NCBI RefSeq assembly: GCF_030167915.1
Contig: NZ_JARGNB010000001.1
Location: forward strand, 1,674,001 to 1,738,000
Origin: Aquabacterium humicola
GTDB taxonomy: Bacteria > Pseudomonadota > Gammaproteobacteria > Burkholderiales > Burkholderiaceae_C
Direction of reading: 5' to 3'
Length of the DNA stretch: 64,000 nucleotides
A program made the translations under genes and the position numbers. This document shows, in pieces, positions 36,905 to 45,383 of this stretch (the stretch's first letter is position 1; the number at the start of each line of letters is the position of its first letter). The notes beneath the pieces were generated by a model that had not been told where the DNA came from, searched no databases, and saw only the letters and a program-made list of their open reading frames with translations.

Positions 36905-38767
36905 ATGTTCACCTGGTTCGAACGCTTCGTCGACCCGTATCCGGTCGACACGCCCGGCACGCCGCCGAAGGGGTTCTTCCCCTTCCTGTGGGCCTGCACG
37001 CAGGGCCTGCGCCGCTACATCGCCGCGATGACGCTGTTCACCGCGGCGATCGGCGTGTTCGAGGCGCTGCTGTTCAGCATGCTCGGCAACATCGTCGACT
37101 GGCTCAGCGCGGTGCCCGCGCAGCGGCTGTGGCAGGACGAGAAGCCGCGCCTGCTGGCGCTGGCCGCGGTGCTGGCCGGCAGCATGGGACTGGTCGCGCT
37201 GCAGTCGATGTTCAAGCAGCAGGCGCTGGCCGGCAACTTCCCGATGCGGCTGCGCTGGAACTTCCACCGGCTGATGCTCGGCCAGAGCATGAGCTTCTAC
37301 CAGGACGAGTTCGCCGGTCGCGTCGCCGCGAAGGTGATGCAGACCGCGCTCGCGGTGCGCGACACCTGGATGACGGTGTGCGACATCCTGGTCTTCATCA
37401 TCATCTACTTCGTCACGCTGGTCGCGGTGGTGGGCAGCTTCAACGCCTGGATGCTGGCACCACTGCTGGGCTGGCTGGCGCTGTACCTGGTGACCCTGCG
37501 CTGGTTCGTGCCGCGGCTCGCGCGCGTCGCGAAGGCCCAGGCCGACGCGCGCTCGCTGATGACCGGCCGCATCACCGACGCCTACACCAACATCGCCACG
37601 GTCAAGCTGTTCGCGCATGCGCAGCGCGAAGCCGGCCATGCGCGCGGCGCGATGCAGGAGTTCCTCGGCACGGTGCACTCGCAGATGCGGCTGGTCACCG
37701 GCTTCGAGATCGTGATCCACGCATTGAGCATGGTGCTGATCGCGGCCACCGCCGGTGTCGCGCTGGCGCTGTGGATGCAGGGCCAGGTCGGCCTGGGCGC
37801 CGTCGCCGCGGCCACCGCGATGGCGCTGCGGCTGAACGGCATCTCGCACTGGATCATGTGGGAGATGGCCACGCTGTTCGAGGACATCGGCACCGTGCAG
37901 GACGGCATCACGACCTTGGCGCGGCCGCAGGCGGTCGTCGACGCGGCGGACGCCAGGCCGCTGCAGGTCACGCACGGGGAAGTGCGCTTCGACGACGTCA
38001 CCTTCGCCTACGGCGGGCCGAAGCCGGTGATCGAGCACTTCAACCTGCGCATCGAGCCCGGCGAGAAGATCGGCCTCGTCGGCCGCTCGGGCGCCGGCAA
38101 GAGCACGATCGTCAACCTGCTGCTGCGCTTCTACGACGTCGAGGCCGGCCGCGTGCTGATCGACGGCCAGGACGTCGCGCACGTCACGCAGGACAGCCTG
38201 CGCGCGCAGGTCGGCATGGTCACGCAGGACACCTCGCTGCTGCACCGCTCGGTGCGCGACAACATCCTCTACGGCCGGCCGGGGGCGAGCGATGCGCAGA
38301 TGGTCGCCGCCGCGAAGCGCGCCGAGGCGCACGAGTTCATCGAGACGCTGACCGACCCGGCGCTGCGCCGGGGCTACGACGCGCACGTCGGCGAGCGCGG
38401 CGTGAAGCTGTCGGGCGGCCAGCGCCAGCGCATCGCGATCGCCCGCGTGATGCTCAAGGACGCGCCCATCCTGCTGCTGGACGAGGCCACCAGCGCGCTC
38501 GACAGCGAGGTCGAGTCGGCGATCCAGGCCAGTCTCTACCGGCTGATGGAAGGCAAGACCGTCGTCGCGATCGCGCACCGGCTGTCGACCATCGCCGCGA
38601 TGGACCGGCTGGTGGTGATGGACCGCGGCCGCATCGTCGAGGAAGGCGACCACCGCACGCTGCTGGCGCGCGGCGGCCTCTATGCGCGGCTGTGGGCGCA
38701 CCAGAGCGGCGGCTTCCTGGCCGACGCGCTCGATGAGGACGACGACGAGGCGGTCGCCGCGAAGTGA
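36905..38767 (+). CDS. ABC-type exporter, fused membrane and ATPase domains
   Basis: The 620-residue half-transporter has an N-terminal six-helix membrane domain (about 40-340) and a C-terminal ATPase (about 365-600). Motifs are Walker A GRSGAGKST, Q-loop VTQDTSLLHRSV, signature LSGGQRQRIAIAR, Walker B ILLLDEAT and H-loop AHRL. Homodimers of this type export lipids, drugs or peptides; the substrate is unknown. An in-frame extension upstream to 36812 has no conserved sequence, and the ATG at 36905 starts MFTWFERFVDPYP. It begins about 130 bp from the divergent PEP-CTERM/desaturase promoter, so lipid export is a tempting but unproven link. Confidence 0.92.
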   Translation: MFTWFERFVDPYPVDTPGTPPKGFFPFLWACTQGLRRYIAAMTLFTAAIGVFEALLFSMLGNIVDWLSAVPAQRLWQDEKPRLLALAAVLAGSMGLVALQSMFKQQALAGNFPMRLRWNFHRLMLGQSMSFYQDEFAGRVAAKVMQTALAVRDTWMTVCDILVFIIIYFVTLVAVVGSFNAWMLAPLLGWLALYLVTLRWFVPRLARVAKAQADARSLMTGRITDAYTNIATVKLFAHAQREAGHARGAMQEFLGTVHSQMRLVTGFEIVIHALSMVLIAATAGVALALWMQGQVGLGAVAAATAMALRLNGISHWIMWEMATLFEDIGTVQDGITTLARPQAVVDAADARPLQVTHGEVRFDDVTFAYGGPKPVIEHFNLRIEPGEKIGLVGRSGAGKSTIVNLLLRFYDVEAGRVLIDGQDVAHVTQDSLRAQVGMVTQDTSLLHRSVRDNILYGRPGASDAQMVAAAKRAEAHEFIETLTDPALRRGYDAHVGERGVKLSGGQRQRIAIARVMLKDAPILLLDEATSALDSEVESAIQASLYRLMEGKTVVAIAHRLSTIAAMDRLVVMDRGRIVEEGDHRTLLARGGLYARLWAHQSGGFLADALDEDDDEAVAAK

Positions 38768-38802
38768 TGTGCCGCGACGTGGTGCGCCGCGAAAGGGGTG
38801 CG

Positions 38803-38823
38803 CCGCGGGCCTCAGCCCCGCGG
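38803..38823. terminator. Hairpin between convergent ABC exporter and OmpA genes
   Basis: CCGCGGG (38803-38809) pairs with CCCGCGG (38817-38823) around a seven-base loop in the 61-bp convergent gap. It lacks a T-run on either side, so it is a possible weak bidirectional terminator. Confidence 0.4.
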
Positions 38824-38828
38824 CCGGA

Positions 38829-40070
38829 TCAGCACTGGTTGATCTTGAACTCGACACGCCGGTCGAGCGAGTCGCTCGCGTCGTCGGTGCCGGTGCCGAT
38901 CAGGTTCTCGCGGTAGCCGACGCCGCTGGACTTCATCTTGCCGGCCAGCGCCGGCGCTTCGCTCTCCAGCCGCTTCTGGATGAAGGCCGCGCGCTGCGCC
39001 GAGAGCCGGTCGTTGAACGACTCCGAGCCGGTGCGGCTGGTATGGCCGACGACTTCCATGCAGACGTTCGAGCCGGCGGCCTGCCTGGCGATCTGCCGCA
39101 GCCAGACCGTGTACGGCCCGCTGATCTTCTGGTCGGACCAGAACTCGGTGCCGCCGGGGTTGAACAGGAACTTGACGCCCAGCGTGCGCGTCGCGAGGCC
39201 CAGCGCGACGACCTTGCCGAAGGCCTGCTCGGCCTCGGCGACGTTGCCGAGCTTCCAGTTCGTCAGGTAGACGCCGTTCAGCGACCGCATCTGCTCGCCG
39301 GCCGGCGTCGTCAGGGCGCTGCGGTACAGGCCCAGCGCCTCCGGGTAGCGCTCGTTGTTGTATAGCGTCGTCGCCTCCTGGATCATCGCCGCGGCCGCGA
39401 CGCGTTCGAGGTAGGCCTTGTCGGCCGGCTGGCCCGGCGCAGCCTGCGCGGTGCGCATGTAGCCTTCGACGACGTGGTCCTTCAGCATCAGCACCGGCGT
39501 GTCGCGGTAGTACGGCGTCGGCGTGGTGTCGAAGCCCCCGTCGGCGGCGCGCGACGACGACTGCGCGACCACCTGGCCGCTCTTCATGTCCGTCAGCGAC
39601 AGGTGGATCTGGTACGGGCCCTTGCCGGCATCGATGCGGGTGATCGTGCCGACCGCGAGGTACTGCGCCCGCCCGAGGCTCTGCTGCGCGAAAGGCAGCA
39701 CGTCGAGGTGCGCATGCGTGCGCAGGCGGTCGTTGACCTTCTGGTCGAACTGCCGCGTCAGCGCGGTCTGCTGGCCCGACGCGGCATCGAGCGACGGGTC
39801 CATCAGCACCGGCATCTTCGCGGGCGCCTTGTTGTCGATCTTCGCGATCACGCCGGCCAGGCCGGTGGCCTGCGCGGGCTTGACCTGCGCGGCCAGCGCA
39901 TCGGTGGCGACGGCGATCGCCTGGTCGAGCGGCAGGTCCTGCACGCTCGCGCGCTGCACCGGTGGCGGCGGCGGGGTCTGGCAGCCGGCGGCCAGCAGGG
40001 CGGCCAGGGTGACGGCCGTGAACAGGACGTGGCGGTGGCTGCGTCGCGGGGTCGGGTGGCGCCGATTCAT
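38829..40070 (-). CDS. OmpA-domain lipoprotein with TPR-like middle region
   Basis: The 413-residue product has a lipoprotein signal with lipobox LAAGC near residue 30, then QTPPPPP. A middle region resembles CsgG/curli-type or TPR lipoproteins (LAVGTITRIDAG, then AATTLYNNERYPEALGLY-like repeats). The C-terminal OmpA peptidoglycan-binding domain (about 300-413) has VCMEVVGHTSRTGSE and FNDRLSAQRA. The ATG at 40070 overlaps the stop of the kinase gene (ATGA), so the two are coupled. It probably sits in the outer membrane and contacts the cell wall. Confidence 0.88.
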   Translation of the reverse strand: MNRRHPTPRRSHRHVLFTAVTLAALLAAGCQTPPPPPVQRASVQDLPLDQAIAVATDALAAQVKPAQATGLAGVIAKIDNKAPAKMPVLMDPSLDAASGQQTALTRQFDQKVNDRLRTHAHLDVLPFAQQSLGRAQYLAVGTITRIDAGKGPYQIHLSLTDMKSGQVVAQSSSRAADGGFDTTPTPYYRDTPVLMLKDHVVEGYMRTAQAAPGQPADKAYLERVAAAAMIQEATTLYNNERYPEALGLYRSALTTPAGEQMRSLNGVYLTNWKLGNVAEAEQAFGKVVALGLATRTLGVKFLFNPGGTEFWSDQKISGPYTVWLRQIARQAAGSNVCMEVVGHTSRTGSESFNDRLSAQRAAFIQKRLESEAPALAGKMKSSGVGYRENLIGTGTDDASDSLDRRVEFKINQC

Positions 40071-41824
40071 CTTCCGCACTCCTCTTTGAGAATGCGCCGG
40101 TCGGCGGCCGTCAAGGTCTCGCCGATCGAGACGCGCTGGATGATTTCCGCACAGCGGGCATTCGACGAAATTCTAGGCTCGGCCGGTGCCGGCGCGGGTG
40201 CCGCAGCCGGGGGCTTGACGGACTCGGTGCGCCGTTGCGCGGGCGGCTTCGCCGCGGACGCCGCGCGCGAGGCGGCGGGAGCGGGTGCCGGCACCGGCGT
40301 CGGAAGGGGCGCAGGCGCTGGTGCGGGCGTGGGGACCGGCGTCACCGGGACGGGGGCCGGCGCAGGCGCAGGGATCGGTGCCGGCATCGGCGCGGGCGGT
40401 GGTGGTGCCGGTCGTGGGGCTGGCTGCAGTGCCGGCTCGGGCGCCGGCATCGGCGCGGGCGGCGGCTCCGGTTGCGGCACAGGCGCCGACGGTTGCGGAG
40501 CGGGCGCGGCCGGCTCGACCGCGGACGCCGGCGCCTGCGGCAGCGGGGGCGCAGCGTCCGGTGCCGGTGCAGGGGCCACCAGCCACCACAGCAGGCCCAG
40601 CATGCCGACGACCGCAGCGCCGCCACCGATCAGCAGCCGCGGCGACGGGGCGGCACGCCGCACCGCCGTGCCGGCGGCCGCAGGCGGCTGCGCGGGCCGC
40701 GGTGCCGGCGGCGGCGCCTTCGCCGCCTGCTTCGGCAGCGTCGGCATCGGCACCGGTGGCAGCACGGGCTTGGGCGCCAGCGGCACCGGCGGCTCGGTGA
40801 ACACCGGCCGAGGCGAACGCGGCGGCAACGACAGCGGCGCGGTCTCCTGCTCGCGGTCGATGTCGATCAGCTCGCGCAGCGCGGCGATCGACTGCGGCCG
40901 CTCGTCGGGGTGCAGCGCCAGCATGCGGTCGATGGCGCGCAGCAGCCGGTCGCTGTAGCGGCCGCGCGCGCGCAGCACCAGCGGCTCGTAGTCGTCGCGC
41001 ATCATGCGCGCGACCGCCGGCCGCGGCACCACGCCGGTGATCGCGGTGTGCAGCACCGCGCCCAGCGCGTAGATGTCGGTCCACGGGCCCTGCGTGACGC
41101 CGGGCATGTCGCCGTACTGCTCGATCGGCGCGTAGCCAGGCTTCAGGATCACCGTGACCGCCTTGGTCATGTCGCCGATCACCCGGCGCGCGGCGCCGAA
41201 GTCCAGCAGCAGCGGCCGGCCGTCGTCGATCAGCAGGATGTTGTCGGGCGCGATGTCGCGGTGGTAGCAGGAGGCCTCGTGCAGGTACTGCAGCGCGTCG
41301 AGCAGCGGCGCCAGCAGGTCGCGCAGCCAAGTCTCGTCGGGCGGCCCGCTCATCTCGGCCAGCGCCTGCTTCAGCGTGATGCCCTCGTAGTACGGCATCA
41401 CCATGTAGGCCGTGCCGTGGGCCTGCCAGAAGCGGTGCACCTTGATCAGCGCCGGATGGTCGAAGCGCGCCAGCAGCTTCGCTTCATTGATGAAGCTGCG
41501 CAGCCCGGCCTCGAAGCTCTCTTCGTAGCGCTCGGACTTGACCTCGACCTGCATGCCGTGCGACCGCCAGGCCAGCGACGCCGGCATGTACTCCTTGATC
41601 GCCAGGCGGCGCTGCAGCGAGTGGTCCCACGCGAGGTAGACGATGCCGAAACCGCCTTCGCCGAGCACGCCGCCGATCTCGTACTCGTCCAGGCGCTGGC
41701 CGGCCGCCAGCCGGTTGCCCACCGTGACGGTGGCCGCCGCGCCAAGATCGACGTCGGGCAGCACCGCCCGCGTCGCCGGCGTGGGCGACGGCTCGTCGCT
41801 CGGCGGCGGGGCGCCGGCGTTCAT
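40067..41824 (-). CDS. Trans-envelope Ser/Thr protein kinase
   Basis: The 585-residue product has a cytoplasmic protein-kinase domain (about 47-310) with glycine loop GEGGFGIVY, ATP-binding K77 (AIKEYMP), catalytic D190 in HRDIAPDN and DFGAAR in place of DFG-x. One membrane segment lies near 399-420 (IGGGAAVVGMLGLLWWLV). A periplasmic Pro/Ala tail of about 120 residues follows, and then a small C-terminal domain with two Cys (C558, C583) that could form a disulfide. HRDIAPDN rather than HRDLKPEN is seen in several bacterial kinases. The next gene encodes an OmpA lipoprotein and is translationally coupled, so the pair may sense the envelope. No type VI secretion genes are nearby. Confidence 0.92.
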   Translation of the reverse strand: MNAGAPPPSDEPSPTPATRAVLPDVDLGAAATVTVGNRLAAGQRLDEYEIGGVLGEGGFGIVYLAWDHSLQRRLAIKEYMPASLAWRSHGMQVEVKSERYEESFEAGLRSFINEAKLLARFDHPALIKVHRFWQAHGTAYMVMPYYEGITLKQALAEMSGPPDETWLRDLLAPLLDALQYLHEASCYHRDIAPDNILLIDDGRPLLLDFGAARRVIGDMTKAVTVILKPGYAPIEQYGDMPGVTQGPWTDIYALGAVLHTAITGVVPRPAVARMMRDDYEPLVLRARGRYSDRLLRAIDRMLALHPDERPQSIAALRELIDIDREQETAPLSLPPRSPRPVFTEPPVPLAPKPVLPPVPMPTLPKQAAKAPPPAPRPAQPPAAAGTAVRRAAPSPRLLIGGGAAVVGMLGLLWWLVAPAPAPDAAPPLPQAPASAVEPAAPAPQPSAPVPQPEPPPAPMPAPEPALQPAPRPAPPPPAPMPAPIPAPAPAPVPVTPVPTPAPAPAPLPTPVPAPAPAASRAASAAKPPAQRRTESVKPPAAAPAPAPAEPRISSNARCAEIIQRVSIGETLTAADRRILKEECGR

Positions 41825-41866
41825 CGAGGCGGCAGGGAGGTCAGGGAGATCACCCCCCGGAGTGTC

Positions 41867-42502
41867 TCAAAGCCCGCAGCCGCGCAGGATCAGGCTGACC
41901 ACGTGATCGGCCGCGCGGGCCTGGTCGCGCGCACCCAGCGACTGCTTGCCGAGCACCGCGCGCACCTGCTCGTCGAAGTCGGCATAGGTCTGCGTCGCGG
42001 CCCAGATCGTGAAGAACAGGTGCGTGGTGTCGACGGCGGCCATGCGGCCGTCGGCGATCCAGCCGTCGAGCACCGCGGCCTTTCGCTTGACCAGCGTGCG
42101 CAGCTCGCCGCGCAGCAGCTCGCCGAGCACCGGCGCGCCATGCAGCACCTCGTTGGCGAAGACGCGCGACGCATCGGGCCGCTGCACCGACATCGCCATC
42201 TTGGCGCGGATGTAGCTTTCCAGCGCCGCGCGCGGCTCGGCGCCGGGCTCGAGGCTGTCCATCGGCACCAGCCAGTCGTGCAGCGTGCGGGCCAGCACCG
42301 CGCGGTAGAGGTCCTGCTTGCTGCCGAAGTAGTACAGCAGGTTGGCCTTCGGCAGCCCGGCTTCGTCGGCGATCTGCCCGAGCGTCGCGCCGTTGAAGCC
42401 GGCGCGGGCGAACACGCGCTCGCCCGCGCCGAGGATCAGCTCCTCGTTGGCCTGCCGGATCTGGCCCTTGGCAACCGCACCGTTGTCCGGCGGGGGACTC
42501 AC
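41867..42502 (-). CDS. rutR: RutR, TetR-family pyrimidine-responsive regulator
   Basis: From the GTG at 42502 the product has 211 residues (E. coli RutR: 212). It follows RutR throughout: helix-turn-helix GATLGQIADEAGLPKANLLYYF, of which residues around 40-60 contact DNA, then LYRAVLARTLHDWLVP, RVFANEVLHGAPVL and HLFFTIWAATQTYADFDEQ. E. coli RutR binds uracil or thymine and releases DNA. The start overlaps the stop of the upstream substrate-binding-protein gene (GTGA), making rutR the last gene of the uptake operon. Two sites matching the RutR consensus occur in the window, one ahead of this operon and one ahead of preT. Confidence 0.92.
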   Translation of the reverse strand: MSPPPDNGAVAKGQIRQANEELILGAGERVFARAGFNGATLGQIADEAGLPKANLLYYFGSKQDLYRAVLARTLHDWLVPMDSLEPGAEPRAALESYIRAKMAMSVQRPDASRVFANEVLHGAPVLGELLRGELRTLVKRKAAVLDGWIADGRMAAVDTTHLFFTIWAATQTYADFDEQVRAVLGKQSLGARDQARAADHVVSLILRGCGL

Positions 42503-43497
42503 TTCTGCGCGGCTTCCCAGACGGCGTGCGTCATCGCGGCCTTGCCCGGGTCCTTCTTGATCACCGGCGAGCTGCCGCCGGTCAGCAGCACCTTCACCGT
42601 GCGCTCGTAGGCCGCGGGCTCCAGGTAGCCGATCTTCTTCGTGCCGGCGGTGCTGATCAGCGTCGCGATGTTCTTCATCTGGCGCGTCTGTACGGCCAAG
42701 GTCGCGCTGCCCGACGGGTCGGCGGCGACGACGATCTTCGCGGCTTCCTCGGGGTTCTTCACCGCGTCGTTCCAGCCCTTGAAAGTGGCCTTCAGGAACT
42801 TGGCCATGCGGGCGACGAAGGCCGGGTCCTTCAGCTTCGGCTCGAGCACGTAGAGGCCGTCCTCCAGCGACGCGACGCCTTCCTTCTCGTAGAAGAAGGT
42901 GATCAGGTCGCTCTCCTTGACGCCGGCATCGACGACCTGCCAGTACTCGTTGTAGATCATCGTCGAGATGCACGCGGCCTGGTTCTGCAGCAGCGGGTCG
43001 ACGTTGAAGCCCTGCTTGAGCACCTTGACGTCGGCGTCCGGCTTGTAGCCCAGCTTGGCCATCCAGTTCAGGAACGGGTACTCGTTGCCGCCGAACCAGA
43101 CGCCCAGCGTCTTGCCCTTGAAGTCCTTCGGGCTGGCGACGCCGCTGGCCTTCTTGCAGGTCAGCATCAGGCCGGACTTGTCGAAGATCTGCGCGATGTT
43201 GACCAGCGGCACGCCGGCTTCGCGCGCGGCGAGCGCATCGGGCATCCAGTTGACGACGACGTCGGCCTGGTTGCCGGCGATCACCTGCACCGGCGACACG
43301 TCCGGGCCGCCCGGCTTGATCGTCACGTCCAGGCCCTCGGCCTTGTAGTAGCCCTTGGCCTGCGCGACGTAATAACCCGCGAACTGCGCCTGCGGCACCC
43401 ACTTCATCTGCACCGTCAGCTTCTCGGCGGCCATCGCGCCGACGCTGCAGGCCGCGGCCGAGGCCAGCAGCGCCAGCTTGATCAAGCGTGTCTTCAT
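42499..43497 (-). CDS. ABC transporter substrate-binding protein (NMT1/THI5-like), probable pyrimidine uptake
   Basis: The 332-residue product has a Sec signal (MKTRLIKLALLASAAACSVG to about 23) and an NMT1/THI5-like periplasmic fold: KLTVQMKWVPQAQFAGYYVA, then GGPDVSPVQVIAGNQADVVV and GVWFGGNEYPFLNWM. THI5-related binders recognise pyrimidine or amino-pyrimidine-like ligands. Operon membership with rutR points to uracil, thymine or a related precursor, which is inference. The ATG at 43497 has AAGGAG seven bases upstream; the frame extends to a GTG at 43572 that would remove the signal from the N terminus. Confidence 0.9.
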   Translation of the reverse strand: MKTRLIKLALLASAAACSVGAMAAEKLTVQMKWVPQAQFAGYYVAQAKGYYKAEGLDVTIKPGGPDVSPVQVIAGNQADVVVNWMPDALAAREAGVPLVNIAQIFDKSGLMLTCKKASGVASPKDFKGKTLGVWFGGNEYPFLNWMAKLGYKPDADVKVLKQGFNVDPLLQNQAACISTMIYNEYWQVVDAGVKESDLITFFYEKEGVASLEDGLYVLEPKLKDPAFVARMAKFLKATFKGWNDAVKNPEEAAKIVVAADPSGSATLAVQTRQMKNIATLISTAGTKKIGYLEPAAYERTVKVLLTGGSSPVIKKDPGKAAMTHAVWEAAQK

Positions 43498-43575
43498 CGT
43501 GTGCTCCTTGGGTTGCGTGTGAATGCCGGCCCGCTCCAGATCGGTCCGGTGGACGAGGAAATCATCATGCACAAG

Positions 43576-44514
43576 TCATGCGGTCGCGCGCACCGACGGG
43601 TGCCAGAACGCCACCTTGCGCTCGAGCTGCACCAGCAGCGCGTAGGCGATCGAGCCGGTGACCGCGGCGACGACGATCGCGCTCCACACCAGCGCCATGT
43701 TCATCTTCGCGGCCTCGGTGCTGATGCGGAAGCCCAGGCCGACGGTCGGCGAGCCGAAGAACTCGGCGACGATCGCGCCGATCAGCGCCAGGGTCGCGTT
43801 GACCTTCAGCGCGCCGAAGATGAAGGGCATCGCGGCGGGCAGGCGCAGGTCGAGCAGGGTGCGGCCGTAACTGGCGGCGTAGGTCTGCATCAGCTCGCGC
43901 TCGAGCCGGCCGGCGGCCTGCAGGCCGGCCAGCGTGGACACCAGCATCGGGAAGAAGGTCATCAGCACGACGACGGCGGCCTTGCTGGGCCATTCGAAGC
44001 CGAACCACATCACCGCGATCGGCGCGACGGCCACCAGCGGCACCGTGCTGGTCAGCGAGGCCAGCGGCAGCAGCCCGCGCTGCAGGAAGGGCGCGCGGTC
44101 GATCGCCACGCCGACGCCGAAGCCGAGCGCGCAGCCCAGGGCCCAGCCGACCACCACCGCCTTGAGCACGGTCTGCACGAAGTCCCCGGCCAGCACGTCC
44201 CAGCGGTCGACCAGCATCCGCAGCACGAAGGACGGCGCCGGCAGCAGCACGCGCGGCACCTCGTAGAGCGTGACGCCGACTTCCCAGAAGGAGGCCACCC
44301 ACAGGCCGAAGAGCGCGGCGGTCAGCGTGCCGTAGAAGCGGCGGCCATCGAGCGCGGCGACGCGGCGCACGCTCCAGAGCGCGAGCGCCAACACGGCCAG
44401 CAGCGCCGGCGTCATCCACGCCGCGCGCGGTTCACCTTCGACCGGCACCACCGACCACAGACCGATCGCCGCCAGCACGGCGATGACGACGGCGAGCAGC
44501 GCGCGGCCGATCAC
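43576..44514 (-). CDS. ABC transporter permease (pyrimidine-type uptake system), subunit 2
   Basis: The 312-residue permease starts at a GTG (44514) overlapping the stop of the other permease gene (GTGA). It has two extra N-terminal membrane segments, then the BPD-transp-1 core. The core has the EAA-like loop ASYGRTLLDLRLPAAMPFIFGALK and following transmembrane helices. Members of this SsuC/TauC-like group move taurine, sulfonate or pyrimidine-like compounds with an NMT1-type binding protein. It is third in the ATPase-permease-permease-binding protein-rutR order. Confidence 0.9.
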   Translation of the reverse strand: MIGRALLAVVIAVLAAIGLWSVVPVEGEPRAAWMTPALLAVLALALWSVRRVAALDGRRFYGTLTAALFGLWVASFWEVGVTLYEVPRVLLPAPSFVLRMLVDRWDVLAGDFVQTVLKAVVVGWALGCALGFGVGVAIDRAPFLQRGLLPLASLTSTVPLVAVAPIAVMWFGFEWPSKAAVVVLMTFFPMLVSTLAGLQAAGRLERELMQTYAASYGRTLLDLRLPAAMPFIFGALKVNATLALIGAIVAEFFGSPTVGLGFRISTEAAKMNMALVWSAIVVAAVTGSIAYALLVQLERKVAFWHPSVRATA

Positions 44515-45383
44515 GAGGCCCTCCGCCGCAGCACCAGCTTCTCGACGCCGGCCACCGCCGCCGTCAAACCCAGGCCCAGCAGCGCCGACATCACCAGGGC
44601 CGACCAGATCGCCACCGTGTTGCCGTAGTACGAGCCGGTGAGCAGGCGCGCGCCGAGGCCGGCCTGCGCGCCGGTGGGCAACTCGGCGACCATCGCGCCG
44701 ACGAGCCCCGCGGCGATCGCCACCCGCAGCGACGGGAACAGGAAGGGCAGCGCCGACGGCATCCGCAGCAGCCAGAAGGCCTGGTGGCGCGACGCGGCGT
44801 AGGTGTGCAGCAGCTCGGTCTCGATGCGCTGCGGCGAACGCAGGCCCTGCACCATCGCCACCGTCACCGGGAAGAAGCACAGGTACATCGCGATCGTCGC
44901 CTTCGGCGCCACGCCCGAGAAACCCAGGCTGCCGAGGATCACCAGCACGATCGGCGCGATCGCCAGCACCGGCACGGTCTGCGACGCGACGATCCACGGC
45001 AGCAGCGCGCGGTCGAGCGTGCGCGAGTGCACGATGGCCGCCGCCAGCACGATGCCGAGCAGGGTGCCCAGCACGAAGCCGACCAGCGTCGATTCGGCCG
45101 TCACCGCGACGTGGTACAGCAGGTTGCGCGGCGAATCCAGCGGCCAGTCGACGAGGCTGTGCCACAGGTCGATGACCACCTGGTGCGGCGACGGCAGCAC
45201 CGGCCGCTGCATATTCCAGGTCGTCGTGATCAGTTCGCCCGTCGTGTAGGCGCCCTTCGGCGCCAGCACGCGCTCAATCGCACCCGCCGAGTTCAGGCCG
45301 ATCGCGCCGAGGTACCACAGCAGCAGCACGGCCGCGAGCACGGCCGCGATCGGCAACGCGTGCTGGCGCGGGTCAGCTTTCAT
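44511..45383 (-). CDS. ABC transporter permease (pyrimidine-type uptake system), subunit 1
   Basis: The 290-residue product starts at the ATG at 45383, which overlaps the end of the ATPase gene by 11 bases. It has an N-terminal membrane helix (ALPIAAVLAAVLLLWYLGAI), a periplasmic loop, and the permease core with TLVGFVLGTLLGIVLAA and the ATPase-contact loop TYAASRHQAFWLLRMPSALP. With the second permease it would form the membrane heterodimer. Confidence 0.9.
   Translation of the reverse strand: MKADPRQHALPIAAVLAAVLLLWYLGAIGLNSAGAIERVLAPKGAYTTGELITTTWNMQRPVLPSPHQVVIDLWHSLVDWPLDSPRNLLYHVAVTAESTLVGFVLGTLLGIVLAAAIVHSRTLDRALLPWIVASQTVPVLAIAPIVLVILGSLGFSGVAPKATIAMYLCFFPVTVAMVQGLRSPQRIETELLHTYAASRHQAFWLLRMPSALPFLFPSLRVAIAAGLVGAMVAELPTGAQAGLGARLLTGSYYGNTVAIWSALVMSALLGLGLTAAVAGVEKLVLRRRAS

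Noticed and set aside
40230-40560. Apparent simple repeat of GGCGCGGGTGC-like units
   Set aside because: This is the Pro/Ala-rich linker of the kinase. The codons vary and no exact tandem DNA unit is kept, so it is coding low complexity and not a repeat element.
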